Part shown: in pieces, positions 55,407 through 63,801 of the stretch
How the letters are laid out: every line of letters begins with the position of its first letter
Numbering within the stretch: the stretch's first letter is position 1
NCBI RefSeq assembly: GCF_018137945.1
Contig: NZ_CP073089.1
Coordinates: forward strand, 1,116,001 to 1,180,000
Length of the DNA: 64,000 nucleotides
Source: Brevibacterium sp. W7.2
GTDB lineage: Bacteria; Actinomycetota; Actinomycetes; Actinomycetales; Brevibacteriaceae
Direction of reading: 5' to 3'
Made by a program: the position numbers and the translations under genes
The notes under the pieces: model-generated
Databases searched by the model: none
What the model saw: only the letters and a program-made list of their open reading frames with translations
Told to the model about the DNA's origin: nothing

Positions 55407-55804
55407 GGGTTCCATTCCTTTCTCTCGTCGGCGAACGGACATGCGTCGACGCATGCCGTTTCGCCAGGTGGTCTGCGGTGGCGACGGGGGAGTCGCCTGA
55501 CCTCACAGGACGTCGACGACGAAGTGGCCTGTGGGAGGTCGCCGTGATCTGGGTCAGTCCCTCACGGTGGGGGAGATGCGCTGAGACAAGACACGATGTC
55601 AGTCGGCTGGAGCGGATCCGGCGGCCGTCTTGAGCGGCCTGCCGTCGCTGCCCGATCGGTCGATGCACTCCGATGAACTGGGCCGATGACGTCAGCGCAA
55701 GAGATAACCATAACGCGGCGCGGGCGGCGAAGTCAAAACGGCGGCGGCGCCGGGCCGAAGCGGCGGCAGAACGGGCGCCCGTGGAGCCCGCACGACCGCT
55801 CCCA

Positions 55805-56995
55805 TCACTGCGTGCGGTGGCGCTTGCGCAGCCGGAACCAGAGCAGGCCCGCGAGCCCGAGGATGATGACGCCCCCGCCGAGGAGGCCGAGCGGCAGCAG
55901 GTCGACGCCCCCGGTCGCCGAGGCCGAGGAATCGCTCGCCGCGCCGGCGTCGTCCGCCTGGCTGTCGGAGCTGTCTCCCGCATCGCTGCCGCTGCCCGAG
56001 GCGGTGGCCGTCGGCGTCGGGGCGGCAGCGGCGCCGACGGGAACCGTCGCCACGGTCTCCGGAGACGTCTGCGCGAAGTCCCATTCGAGGAGGTCGACGG
56101 CGGCCTGACGCGAATTGTTCTCCGCTCCGAGGAGTGCTGAGACGACGCGCTTGCCGTCGCGTTCGGCGACGGCGATGTAGGAGCCCTTCGCCGTCGTCGT
56201 GTACCCGTTCTTCAGCCCGAGCCCGCCCTCGACGTTGCCGACGATCTGCGTGTGGTTCTGGATCTCGTAGCCCTTGAACTTCTCCTTCGTCTCCGGGTTC
56301 GTGCCTCCCGGGAACGAGTACGTCGTCGTCCCGATGATCTCCATGAGCGTCGGATTCTCCGTCACCGCGTACGCGAGCTTCGCCATGTCGGCGACGGTCG
56401 TGTACTGGTTCGGGTCGTCGAGGCCGGAGGTGTTCATCGCATTCGTGTTCGTCATGCCGAGCGACTTCGCCTTCGCGTTCATCAGGGCGACGGCCTTCTC
56501 CTGGCCCCCAGCGGCACGGCCGAGGGCGTTCGCGGCATCGTTGGCGCTCGACATGAGCATCGCGTGGAAGAGCGTGTCGACGGTGTAGTCGTTCTTCTGC
56601 ATGAGACCGACCTTCGTCCCGTCGATCTCCATGTCCTCGAACTCCGCTTCGACCTTCTGCTCGGGGTCATCGAGGACGTCGATGAGCGCGAGCGCGGTGA
56701 GCAGCTTGATCGTCGAGGCCGGCGCGTGCTTGACGTCGATGTTCTCCGCGACCTGGAGCTCACCGGTGTCGAGGTCGCCGACGAGCCATGATGTGCCGAT
56801 CGGCTGGGGCGGCTGCGCGCCATCGCCGAGGTTGTCCGGGCTCACGTAGATCTTCTCGGTCGGCTCGGGTGCGGCCTGGGCAGTGCCGGGGAAGAGGACG
56901 AGCGAGGCGACGACGAGGAGGAGCGCGAGTGCGGCCGCGGCCGCGGTGCGCAGGTGAGCCAGCGCCGAGGAAGGAGACGAGGACGGAGAACGCAT
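55805..56995 (-). CDS. D-alanyl-D-alanine carboxypeptidase (PBP5 type)
   Basis: Penicillin-binding carboxypeptidase of about 396 aa trimming peptidoglycan pentapeptides. Signal peptide (LALLLVVASLVLFPGTAQA), then SxxK as ASTIK (about residue 92), SxN as SSAND and KTG-box as LKNGYTTTAKGSY. A Gly/Ser/Ala-rich linker precedes a C-terminal membrane helix (LLPLGLLGGGVIILGLAGLLWF) and basic tail, anchoring it at both the export and C-terminal side. ATG at 56995 lies 7 nt after TACACT, so a leaderless transcript is possible; GTG at 57001 is the alternative. Confidence 0.87.
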   Translation of the reverse strand: MRSPSSSPSSALAHLRTAAAAALALLLVVASLVLFPGTAQAAPEPTEKIYVSPDNLGDGAQPPQPIGTSWLVGDLDTGELQVAENIDVKHAPASTIKLLTALALIDVLDDPEQKVEAEFEDMEIDGTKVGLMQKNDYTVDTLFHAMLMSSANDAANALGRAAGGQEKAVALMNAKAKSLGMTNTNAMNTSGLDDPNQYTTVADMAKLAYAVTENPTLMEIIGTTTYSFPGGTNPETKEKFKGYEIQNHTQIVGNVEGGLGLKNGYTTTAKGSYIAVAERDGKRVVSALLGAENNSRQAAVDLLEWDFAQTSPETVATVPVGAAAAPTPTATASGSGSDAGDSSDSQADDAGAASDSSASATGGVDLLPLGLLGGGVIILGLAGLLWFRLRKRHRTQ

Positions 56996-57070
56996 GCGCA
57001 CCAGTGTACGGATCCCGGGCGTCGCGGATCCTCAGACTCCGTGACCGGGAGGAGAACTCCGGGACGACGA

Positions 57071-57104
57071 AGGCGGCCGCACACGGTGAAGTGCACGGCC
57101 GCCT
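57071..57104 (-). terminator. Terminator hairpin after sdhB
   Basis: AGGCGGCCG / CGGCCGCCT 9-bp stem with about 16-nt loop, 37 bp after the sdhB stop on the minus strand and before dacA-type gene start. No clear T-tract. Confidence 0.6.
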
Positions 57105-57140
57105 CGGCGCTGCTGGGGTCAGGTCGACCTCAGCGCGGAC

Positions 57141-57932
57141 TCAGAATGCGCGCTGGAGGATCGCCTGCTTGACCTCGGCGATCGCCTTGGTGATCTCGAT
57201 GCCGCGGGGGCAGGCATCGGTGCAGTTGAACGTCGTGCGGCAGCGCCACACGCCTTCCTTGTCGTTGAGGATCTCAAGCCGCATGTCCCCGCCCTCGTCA
57301 CGCGAGTCGAAGATGAAGCGGTGCGCGTTGACGATGGCCGCGGGACCGAAGTACTGCCCGTCGGTCCAGAACACGGGGCACGACGAGGTGCACGAGGCGC
57401 AGAGGATGCACTTCGTCGTGTCGTCGAAGGCCTCGCGCTGTTCGGAGGACTGCAGGCGCTCACGGGTGGGCTCGTGTCCGCTCGTGATGAGGAACGGCAT
57501 GATCTCCCGGTACGACTGGAAGAAGGGCTCCATGTCGACGATGAGGTCCTTCTCCAGCGGCAGGCCCTTGATCGCCTCGACGGTGATCGGCTTGGACGTG
57601 TCGAGGTCCTTGAGCAGGGTCTTGCAGGCCAGGCGGTTGCGGCCGTTGATGCGCATCGCATCGGAGCCGCAGACGCCGTGGGCGCACGAGCGACGGAAGG
57701 TCAGCGAACCGTCGATGTCCCACTTGATCTTGTGGAGGGCATCGAGCACGCGGTCCGTGCCGTACATCGTGACGTTGTACTCCTCCCAGTGCGGTGCCTC
57801 GTCCGTCTCCGGGTCGAAGCGCGCGATGCGGAAGGTGCAGTCGAAGGACGGGATCTCCCCGCCCTCACCGCTCAGGTGCGAGGGCAGGTCGACCTTCGAT
57901 GCCGGCTCCGGGGTTTCGGTATCGGTGCTCAT
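57141..57932 (-). CDS. sdhB: Succinate dehydrogenase iron-sulfur subunit
   Basis: Subunit (263 aa) carrying three Fe-S clusters between SdhA and the quinone site. [2Fe-2S] ligands in RRSCAHGVCGSDAM, [4Fe-4S] in CILCASCTSSCP and [3Fe-4S] region in FNCTDACPRGIEI. ATG at 57932 overlaps the sdhA stop (ATGA). Last gene of sdhCDAB. Confidence 0.95.
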   Translation of the reverse strand: MSTDTETPEPASKVDLPSHLSGEGGEIPSFDCTFRIARFDPETDEAPHWEEYNVTMYGTDRVLDALHKIKWDIDGSLTFRRSCAHGVCGSDAMRINGRNRLACKTLLKDLDTSKPITVEAIKGLPLEKDLIVDMEPFFQSYREIMPFLITSGHEPTRERLQSSEQREAFDDTTKCILCASCTSSCPVFWTDGQYFGPAAIVNAHRFIFDSRDEGGDMRLEILNDKEGVWRCRTTFNCTDACPRGIEITKAIAEVKQAILQRAF

Positions 57933-59692
57933 CAGTACTTACGCTCCATCGGCTGGTAACGGGTGACGACGACGGGCTTGGTCTCCAGGCGCATGCCCGG
58001 GACTCCCTCGGCCTCCGAATCCGGGTCGAGGTAGGTCATCGTGTGGTGCATGAAGCCCTCGTCGTCGCGGTTCGGGAAGTCCTCGCGGAAGTGTCCGCCG
58101 CGGGACTCCTTGCGGTGGATGGCCGCGACGGTGATGACCTCGGCGAGTTCGAGCAGGAAGCCGAGCTCGACGGCCTCGAGGAGGTCGAGGTTGTAGCGCT
58201 TGCCGCGGTCCTGGATGCCGACGTTGTCGTAGCGCTCACGCAGCTTCTCGATCTCCGCGAGAGCCGCACGCAGCGTCTCGTCGGTGCGGAACACCTGAAC
58301 GTTGGCGTCCATGATCTCCTGCAGGTCCTTGCGGATCGCGCCGATGCGCTCGGGCCCGTCGGAGTTGCGCAGGCGCTCGAGGACGGCGACCGTGTCGGCC
58401 TGCGAGTCCTCGGGCAGCTCGATGACCTCGGCGCGGTTGGCGTATTCGGCGGCGGCGATGCCCGCGCGCTTGCCGAAGACGTTGATGTCGAGCAGCGAGT
58501 TCGTGCCGAGGCGGTTCGAGCCGTGGACGGACACGCACGCGCACTCACCGGCCGCGAAGAGGCCGGGGATGACGGTGTCGTTGTCGGCGAGCACCTCGGA
58601 CTCGATGTTCGTCGGGATGCCGCCCATCGCGTAGTGCGCGGTCGGGAACACCGGCACCGGCTCCGTGTAGGGCTCGACACCGAGGTAGGTGCGGGCGAAC
58701 TCGGTGATGTCGGGCAGCTTCTCGTCGATGTGCTTGGGCTCGAGGTGGGTGAGATCGAGGAGGACGTAGTCCTTGTTCGGTCCCGCACCGCGGCCTTCGC
58801 GGACCTCGTTGGCCATCGACCGGGCGACGATGTCACGCGGGGCGAGGTCCTTGATCGTCGGGGCGTAGCGCTCCATGAAGCGCTCACCCTCGGAGTTGCG
58901 CAGGATCGCGCCCTCGCCGCGGGCCGCCTCGGAGAGGAGGATGCCGAGTCCGGCGAGGCCCGTGGGATGGAACTGGAAGAACTCCATGTCCTCGAGCGGG
59001 ATGCCGCGGTTGTACGTCACGGCCATACCGTCGCCGGTCAGGGTGTGGGCGTTCGACGTGGTCTTGAAGACCTTGCCGACGCCGCCGGTCGCGAAGACGA
59101 CCGACTTCGCCTGGAAGACGTGGATCTCGCCGGTGGCGAGTTCGTAGGCGACGACGCCGGCGGGGCGGCGCTCACCGTCGACCTCGGTCATGACGAGGTC
59201 GAGGACGTAGAACTCGTTGTAGAACTCGACGCCGTGCTTGACGCAGTTCTGGTAGAGGGTCTGGAGGATCATGTGGCCGGTGCGGTCGGCCGCGTAGCAC
59301 GAGCGGCGCACCGGCGCCTTGCCGTGGTCGCGGGTGTGACCGCCGAAGCGGCGCTGGTCGATCTTGCCCTCGGGCGTGCGGTTGAACGGCAGCCCCATCT
59401 TCTCGAGATCGAGGACGGCGTCGATGGCTTCCTTCGCCATCACCTCGGCGGCATCCTGGTCGACGAGGTAGTCACCGCCCTTGACGGTGTCGAAGGTGTG
59501 CCATTCCCAGTTGTCCTCTTCCACATTGGCCAGTGCCGCGCACATGCCGCCCTGGGCGGCGCCGGTGTGGGAACGCGTGGGGTAGAGCTTGGTCAGGACC
59601 GCGGTGCGTGCCCGCTGGCCCGACTCGATGGCGGCGCGCATGCCAGCGCCACCGGCGCCGACGATGACGACGTCGTAGTGATGAACCTGCAT
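57932..59692 (-). CDS. sdhA: Succinate dehydrogenase flavoprotein subunit
   Basis: Catalytic subunit (586 aa) with covalent FAD. Dinucleotide-binding VIVGAGGAGMRAAIESG, FAD-histidine in RSHTGAAQGGM, active-site HTRDHGKAPVRRSCYAADRTGH and C-terminal HGSNRLGTNSLLDINVFG. ATG at 59692 follows AAAGGAG. Gene order C-D-A-B on the minus strand. Confidence 0.95.
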   Translation of the reverse strand: MQVHHYDVVIVGAGGAGMRAAIESGQRARTAVLTKLYPTRSHTGAAQGGMCAALANVEEDNWEWHTFDTVKGGDYLVDQDAAEVMAKEAIDAVLDLEKMGLPFNRTPEGKIDQRRFGGHTRDHGKAPVRRSCYAADRTGHMILQTLYQNCVKHGVEFYNEFYVLDLVMTEVDGERRPAGVVAYELATGEIHVFQAKSVVFATGGVGKVFKTTSNAHTLTGDGMAVTYNRGIPLEDMEFFQFHPTGLAGLGILLSEAARGEGAILRNSEGERFMERYAPTIKDLAPRDIVARSMANEVREGRGAGPNKDYVLLDLTHLEPKHIDEKLPDITEFARTYLGVEPYTEPVPVFPTAHYAMGGIPTNIESEVLADNDTVIPGLFAAGECACVSVHGSNRLGTNSLLDINVFGKRAGIAAAEYANRAEVIELPEDSQADTVAVLERLRNSDGPERIGAIRKDLQEIMDANVQVFRTDETLRAALAEIEKLRERYDNVGIQDRGKRYNLDLLEAVELGFLLELAEVITVAAIHRKESRGGHFREDFPNRDDEGFMHHTMTYLDPDSEAEGVPGMRLETKPVVVTRYQPMERKY

Positions 59693-59701
59693 GTTTCTCC
59701 T

Positions 59702-60151
59702 TTAGGCCTGGCAGAACGACGCGAGCAGAGCGGGGTCGGCTCCGGCCGGGCAGGGATCGAAGGTGAAGATGACGAGCGTGCCGAGCACGAGGACGACGGC
59801 CGAGGCGATGTAGAGGATGAGCTGGAGCGCCATGCTCGTGCGCGGCTTCTCGGCGTAGTCCATGATGATCGTGCGCAGGCCGTTGGTGCCGTGCAGCATC
59901 GCCAGCCACAGCATGAGGAGGTCCCAGATCTGCCAGAACGGGCTGGCCCACTTGCCGGCGACGAAGCCGAAGTCGATCTGCTGGACGCCTTCGCCGGCCC
60001 ACAGGTTGACGAAGAGGTGACCGAAGATGAGGACGACGAGGATGACGCCCGAGATGCGCATGAACAGCCACGCGAACATCTCGAACTTCGAGCTCGTGGA
60101 CTTGTTGCGCGAGTACCCGGTGCGCGGAGCCGGAATCGATGTTGTGCTCAT
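59702..60151 (-). CDS. sdhD: Succinate dehydrogenase membrane anchor subunit D
   Basis: A 149-aa protein with three membrane helices (WLFMRISGVILVVLIFGHLFV, LLMLWLAMLHGTNGLRTIIM, LILYIASAVVLVLGTLVIF). His in GHLFVN and LHGTNGLR are probable heme or quinone contacts. Pairs with the 125-aa SdhC just upstream, 1 bp apart. Confidence 0.88.
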   Translation of the reverse strand: MSTTSIPAPRTGYSRNKSTSSKFEMFAWLFMRISGVILVVLIFGHLFVNLWAGEGVQQIDFGFVAGKWASPFWQIWDLLMLWLAMLHGTNGLRTIIMDYAEKPRTSMALQLILYIASAVVLVLGTLVIFTFDPCPAGADPALLASFCQA

Positions 60152-60152
60152 G

Positions 60153-60530
60153 TCAGCCTCCGAACGTGTGCATCAGCTGGCGAGGGACGAACGCGATCAT
60201 GATGATCAGCCAGAGGATCATGACACCCCAGAACAGCTTCCGCTGGTTCTTCGGGCCGCCCTTGGAGAAGTCGATCAGGATGACCCGCAGGCCATTGAAC
60301 GCATGGAAGGCGATCGCGGCGACGAGTGCGATCTCCCCGAAGGCCATGACCGGAGTCTTGTAGGTTCCGATGACGGCGTTGTACGCCTCGGGGGAAACGC
60401 GAACGAGTGCAGTGTCAAGCACGTGAACCAACAGGAAGAAGAAGATCCCGACCCCTGTCACGCGATGCGCGACCCAGGACCACATTCCTTCTCCACCTCG
60501 GTACAGAGTGCTCGTAGACGCTTGGGCCAC
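60153..60530 (-). CDS. sdhC: Succinate dehydrogenase cytochrome b556 subunit C
   Basis: A 125-aa protein with three helices and the SdhC signature SWVAHRVTGVGIFFFLLVHVLD, plus AFHAFNGLRVILIDF. Heme-ligand His candidates are in LVHVLD and FHAFNG. GTG at 60530 has GGAGG 7 nt upstream; longer upstream frame lacks such a signal. Confidence 0.88.
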   Translation of the reverse strand: MAQASTSTLYRGGEGMWSWVAHRVTGVGIFFFLLVHVLDTALVRVSPEAYNAVIGTYKTPVMAFGEIALVAAIAFHAFNGLRVILIDFSKGGPKNQRKLFWGVMILWLIIMIAFVPRQLMHTFGG

Positions 60531-60687
60531 GGAGCATCCTCCATCTTGGATGAATCGACGATGTACATCATGAAAGTACGCCGAAGACCGCCCAGTTGCC
60601 AGTCGGCTCCCCATTGAGCGGGCTGGATCACATTGTCACCCTGGCAGTTCTCTCACAATCGGTCACACCGCGTCTCACGGCGAACAA

Positions 60688-60711
60688 TTACCGCACAAAC
60701 GTGTGCGGTAA
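60688..60711. promoter_or_regulatory. 24-nt perfect dyad between sdhC and manC
   Basis: TTACCGCACA-AACG-TGTGCGGTAA, with 10-bp perfect arms, in the 338-bp gap between divergent sdhC and the guanylyltransferase gene. No T-tract, so operator is more likely than terminator. TCACA direct repeats lie just upstream (60653-60667). Regulator unknown. Confidence 0.6.
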
Positions 60712-60868
60712 ATCGCGGGCGCGGACCGGGGGTGCGAAATCCGTTGTCGCCGAGGCGGTGACCCGGTCTGACGCGGGTGTTCCGTTGACGATGTGTTCTG
60801 GTTCTCCTCACCCCGACACGGCGGACAACATCGGTGATGTCATGCCCGAACTTTGAGACACTGAGGGG

Positions 60869-61978
60869 GTGAACACGCACTTCCACGCCATCATCCCCGC
60901 GGGCGGATCGGGCACCCGACTCTGGCCGCTCTCCCGCAAGGCGTCCCCGAAATTCCTCCATGATGTCCTCGGCACCGGTCGCAGCCTCCTCCAGTCGACC
61001 TGGGACCGAGTGGCCCCGCTCGTCGGCGACGACAAGGTCTGGGTGGTCACCGGTGAGAGCCACGCCGAGCAGGTCGCCGAGCAGCTTCCCCAGCTGTGCC
61101 CGAGCCGCATCGTCGCAGAGCCCTCCCCGAAGGACTCGGCCGCCGCGATCGGTCTCGCGACCCTCCTCATCCACAGAACCGACCCCGAGGCGATCGTCGG
61201 GTCCTTCTCCGCCGACCACTCGATCACGAACGTCGACGAATTCCGTTCCGTCATCGAACAGGCGTGCGTCGCCGCGGAATCCGGCGACATCGTCACCGTC
61301 GGCATCATGCCGCGCAACCCCGCGACCGCATACGGCTACATCAAGACCGGCAGCCTCCTCGGCATCGCCGGTGCCCCGACCGCCCGCCGCGCCCTTGCGT
61401 TCGCGGAGAAGCCGGCGGCGAGCACGGCCCGCCGCTACGTCGACTCGGGCCGCTACCGGTGGAACGCCGGGATGTTCATCGCCAAGGCCTCAGCACTCCT
61501 CGAGATCCTCGCCGAGGAGGATCCCACGCTCTTCGCCGGCCTGTCCCGGATCGCCGAGGCGTGGGGGACCGATGCCCAGGAGTCCGTCCTCGCCGAGGTG
61601 TGGCCGGGGCTCGAGAAGCGCGCGATCGACTACGTCGTCGCCGAACCCGCCGCCGAGGCCGGTCGGGTCATCGTCATCCCCGGCGACTTCGGGTGGGACG
61701 ACGTCGGGGACTTCGACTCCGTAGCCCGGCTCCGCCAGCCCGTGCCCGGGGAGCCGCGCGGGGTCATCTCGATCGGCGGCTCGTGCGACCTCCTCGAGGT
61801 CGACGCCTCGGGGGTCGTCTTCTCCGAGCAGCCCCGCACGGTCGCGATCGTCGGCCTCGAGGACCTCGTCGTCGTCGACACCGAGGACGTCCTCCTCATC
61901 ACCTCCCGCTCCCACGCGCAGGACGTCAAGAAGGCCGTCTCCCTGGCCGGCGAGCGGGGACTCGACGACCTGCTCTGA
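60869..61978 (+). CDS. manC: Mannose-1-phosphate guanylyltransferase
   Basis: Forms GDP-mannose from mannose-1-phosphate and GTP (369 aa). Nucleotide-binding signature PAGGSGTRLWPLSRKASPKFL at residues 9-29, then FAEKP and YRWNAGMFIAKA typical of the family. It has no C-terminal isomerase domain. GDP-mannose feeds glycolipid and glycoprotein mannosylation in actinobacteria. GTG at 60869 directly follows GAGGGG, and GACACT 7-12 nt upstream could act as a -10 for a leaderless transcript. Confidence 0.88.
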   Translation: MNTHFHAIIPAGGSGTRLWPLSRKASPKFLHDVLGTGRSLLQSTWDRVAPLVGDDKVWVVTGESHAEQVAEQLPQLCPSRIVAEPSPKDSAAAIGLATLLIHRTDPEAIVGSFSADHSITNVDEFRSVIEQACVAAESGDIVTVGIMPRNPATAYGYIKTGSLLGIAGAPTARRALAFAEKPAASTARRYVDSGRYRWNAGMFIAKASALLEILAEEDPTLFAGLSRIAEAWGTDAQESVLAEVWPGLEKRAIDYVVAEPAAEAGRVIVIPGDFGWDDVGDFDSVARLRQPVPGEPRGVISIGGSCDLLEVDASGVVFSEQPRTVAIVGLEDLVVVDTEDVLLITSRSHAQDVKKAVSLAGERGLDDLL

Positions 61979-62121
61979 GGAGGGGGTGTCGGTCGGAGGG
62001 GTCTCGGGCAGTCAGCCGGGTCTCTGGTGGTCAGCGCAGTCGCGGCCGGTCTGAGGAGTCTCGGGCGGTCTGAGGAGCCTCATTTGCGCCGAAAGGGCGC
62101 CTCGCAGCCAGGCATGCGCGG

Positions 62122-62187
62122 TCCGGCTCACCCTGTTATCGAGAGCTCTGGTCAGAAACAGAGCCCTCGAAAACAAGGTGAGCCGGA
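62122..62187. repeat. 66-nt inverted repeat, likely bidirectional terminator
   Basis: Arms 62122-62150 and 62159-62187 match at 26 of 29 positions (outer parts TCCGGCTCACC / GGTGAGCCGGA), with an 8-nt GTCAGAAA loop. It lies between convergent manC and flavohemoglobin genes. The 61979-62245 gap also has imperfect repeats of GGTCTGAGGAG around 62049-62083. Confidence 0.7.
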
Positions 62188-62245
62188 AGGCACTCGCAGG
62201 ACTCTCAGGAGGGGCAACCTCCCCATACGCGGCGCCGCGTGGCCC

Positions 62246-63454
62246 CTACGCCGGGCTCTGGGTCCAGAGGTCGGGGCCGAAGACCTCGTAGTGGATCCGC
62301 TCGGCGGGCACGCCCTTGGCGATGAACTCGGCGCGGGCGGCCTGCATGAACGGCAGCGGACCGCACATGAACACCTCCGCCTCGGCGGGCACGGCGAGTC
62401 CGCTGAGATCCATGAAACCGCTGCGGGCCGGATGGAGGGTCGGAGCCTCGGTCGCGCCCTCCTCGTACCAGTTGATCGCCTGCGCGTCGGCCATCGCGAG
62501 CACCTGCCGGCGCAGGCCGGCGTAGAGCGCATGATGGGCATGCGACCGATCGGCGTGGTAGAGGCGGACGGTCCGGTGCGGCTGCCGCCGGGAGAGGTCC
62601 TCCATGATCGCGGCGATTGGGGTGATCCCGATGCCGGCGGAGACGAGGACGAGCGGGGCGTCCGACTCCTCGAGGACGACGTCGCCGGCGGGCTGGGAGA
62701 CCTTGAGCACGCTGCCCGGCTGCGCGTTGTCGAACAGCCACCCCGAGACGACGCCGTCCGGGGCACCGCCGACGCCGCGCACCCGCTTGATCGTCACCCG
62801 CAGCGTGTCGCCGCGCGGGCCGGAGGAGATCGTGTACTGGCGCGGCTGCGTCGATCCGTCGGGCAGTTCGACGAGGATCGCCACATACTGCCCGGTGAGG
62901 TGGGCCGGGACCGCGCCGGACACGGGGGCGAGGAGGAGGGAGAAGACCTCGTCGGACTCGTCGAAGCGCTCGACGACCCGGAAGTTCCGCCACGGGTGCT
63001 CGGGCTCGGTGCCGCCGAGGGCGTAGAGCCGGGCCTCCTCGGCGATGAGCGCGGTCGCGAACAGCCAGTAGACCTCGTCCCAGGCGGCGGCGACCTCCTC
63101 GGTGACGGCATCGCCGAGGACGGTTCTCACCGCGCCGAGGAGGTAGTGGCCGACGATGAGGTACTCGGAGGCGCGGACGCCGAGGGACACGTGCTTGTGC
63201 GCGATCCGCCGCAGGACGGGCGTGAAGTCCGTGGCGTCGGGATCGATGAGCTGGACGGCGAACGCGACCACCGAGGAGGCCAGCGCCTTCGGCTGCTCGC
63301 CGATCGCCTGGTTGGCGAAGTTGAAGATGCCGAGCAGCTCCGGGTGCGCCTCGAACATCGTCGGATAGAACACCGAGGTGATCTCGTCGGCGTGCTCGGC
63401 GACGACGCCGGCGGTCGCAACGACGACCTCGTGGGAGCGGGGGCTGAGTTCCAT
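62246..63454 (-). CDS. hmp: Flavohemoglobin (nitric oxide dioxygenase)
   Basis: A 402-aa three-domain enzyme oxidising NO to nitrate. Globin domain (1-140) with NFANQ and proximal-His region RRIAHKHVSLGV; FAD domain with RQYTISSGP; NAD domain with SAGIGITPIAAIM and MCGPLPFMQ. ATG at 63454 is chosen, with GAAGGA about 5 nt upstream; ATG at 63460 would abut that site. Divergent from a truncated regulator with repeats and a dyad between them, suggesting NO- or redox-responsive control. Confidence 0.92.
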   Translation of the reverse strand: MELSPRSHEVVVATAGVVAEHADEITSVFYPTMFEAHPELLGIFNFANQAIGEQPKALASSVVAFAVQLIDPDATDFTPVLRRIAHKHVSLGVRASEYLIVGHYLLGAVRTVLGDAVTEEVAAAWDEVYWLFATALIAEEARLYALGGTEPEHPWRNFRVVERFDESDEVFSLLLAPVSGAVPAHLTGQYVAILVELPDGSTQPRQYTISSGPRGDTLRVTIKRVRGVGGAPDGVVSGWLFDNAQPGSVLKVSQPAGDVVLEESDAPLVLVSAGIGITPIAAIMEDLSRRQPHRTVRLYHADRSHAHHALYAGLRRQVLAMADAQAINWYEEGATEAPTLHPARSGFMDLSGLAVPAEAEVFMCGPLPFMQAARAEFIAKGVPAERIHYEVFGPDLWTQSPA

Positions 63455-63648
63455 GGTCATCCTTCTCGGTCAGTGCGGGGGCGTTGGGTGGGCGCCCGGG
63501 TGACGTGGGGAGATGCTGGTTGACGGGAGCGGAGGCGTGGGGTTCCGGGGCTCCCGGGAGCGGCCGCGGCGGACGGTTCCGCCGGTGTCGGTCGCTCCGA
63601 TGGTTCCAGAGTGCCGGTGCGCCGAGGCGGCCCGCGCAGGTTTCGACC

Positions 63649-63696
63649 GTGTTTATTCGTCCACGCGTGCCGGTGTTCATTCGTCCGCACGTGACG
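63649..63696. repeat. Two tandem 24-bp repeats upstream of hmp
   Basis: Units 63649-63672 and 63673-63696 match at 20 of 24 positions (shared ATTCGTCC core). Placed about 200 bp before the hmp start and 110 bp before the regulator, they may be an operator array. Confidence 0.6.
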
Positions 63697-63741
63697 GTGC
63701 GGAGTGCGCGGGCAGCGTCACCTGCGAGGCTGGCCACACTT

Positions 63742-63758
63742 TTCTACACGACGTAGAA
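63742..63758 (+). promoter_or_regulatory. Dyad overlapping the promoter of the regulator gene
   Basis: TTCTAC-ACGAC-GTAGAA (6-bp arms), with TAGAAT (63754-63759) as a likely -10. It is 43 bp before the regulator start, so autorepression is plausible. Confidence 0.6.
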
Positions 63759-63801
63759 TCACAGGTGCAGTGCACGACTCTCCGACTCCGAGGATGTCCC
63801 C

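Noticed and set aside
57794-60202. 802-codon plus-strand frame opposite sdhB, sdhA and sdhD
   Set aside because: Antisense shadow; no start signal or motif, while the opposite strand encodes conserved sdh genes.
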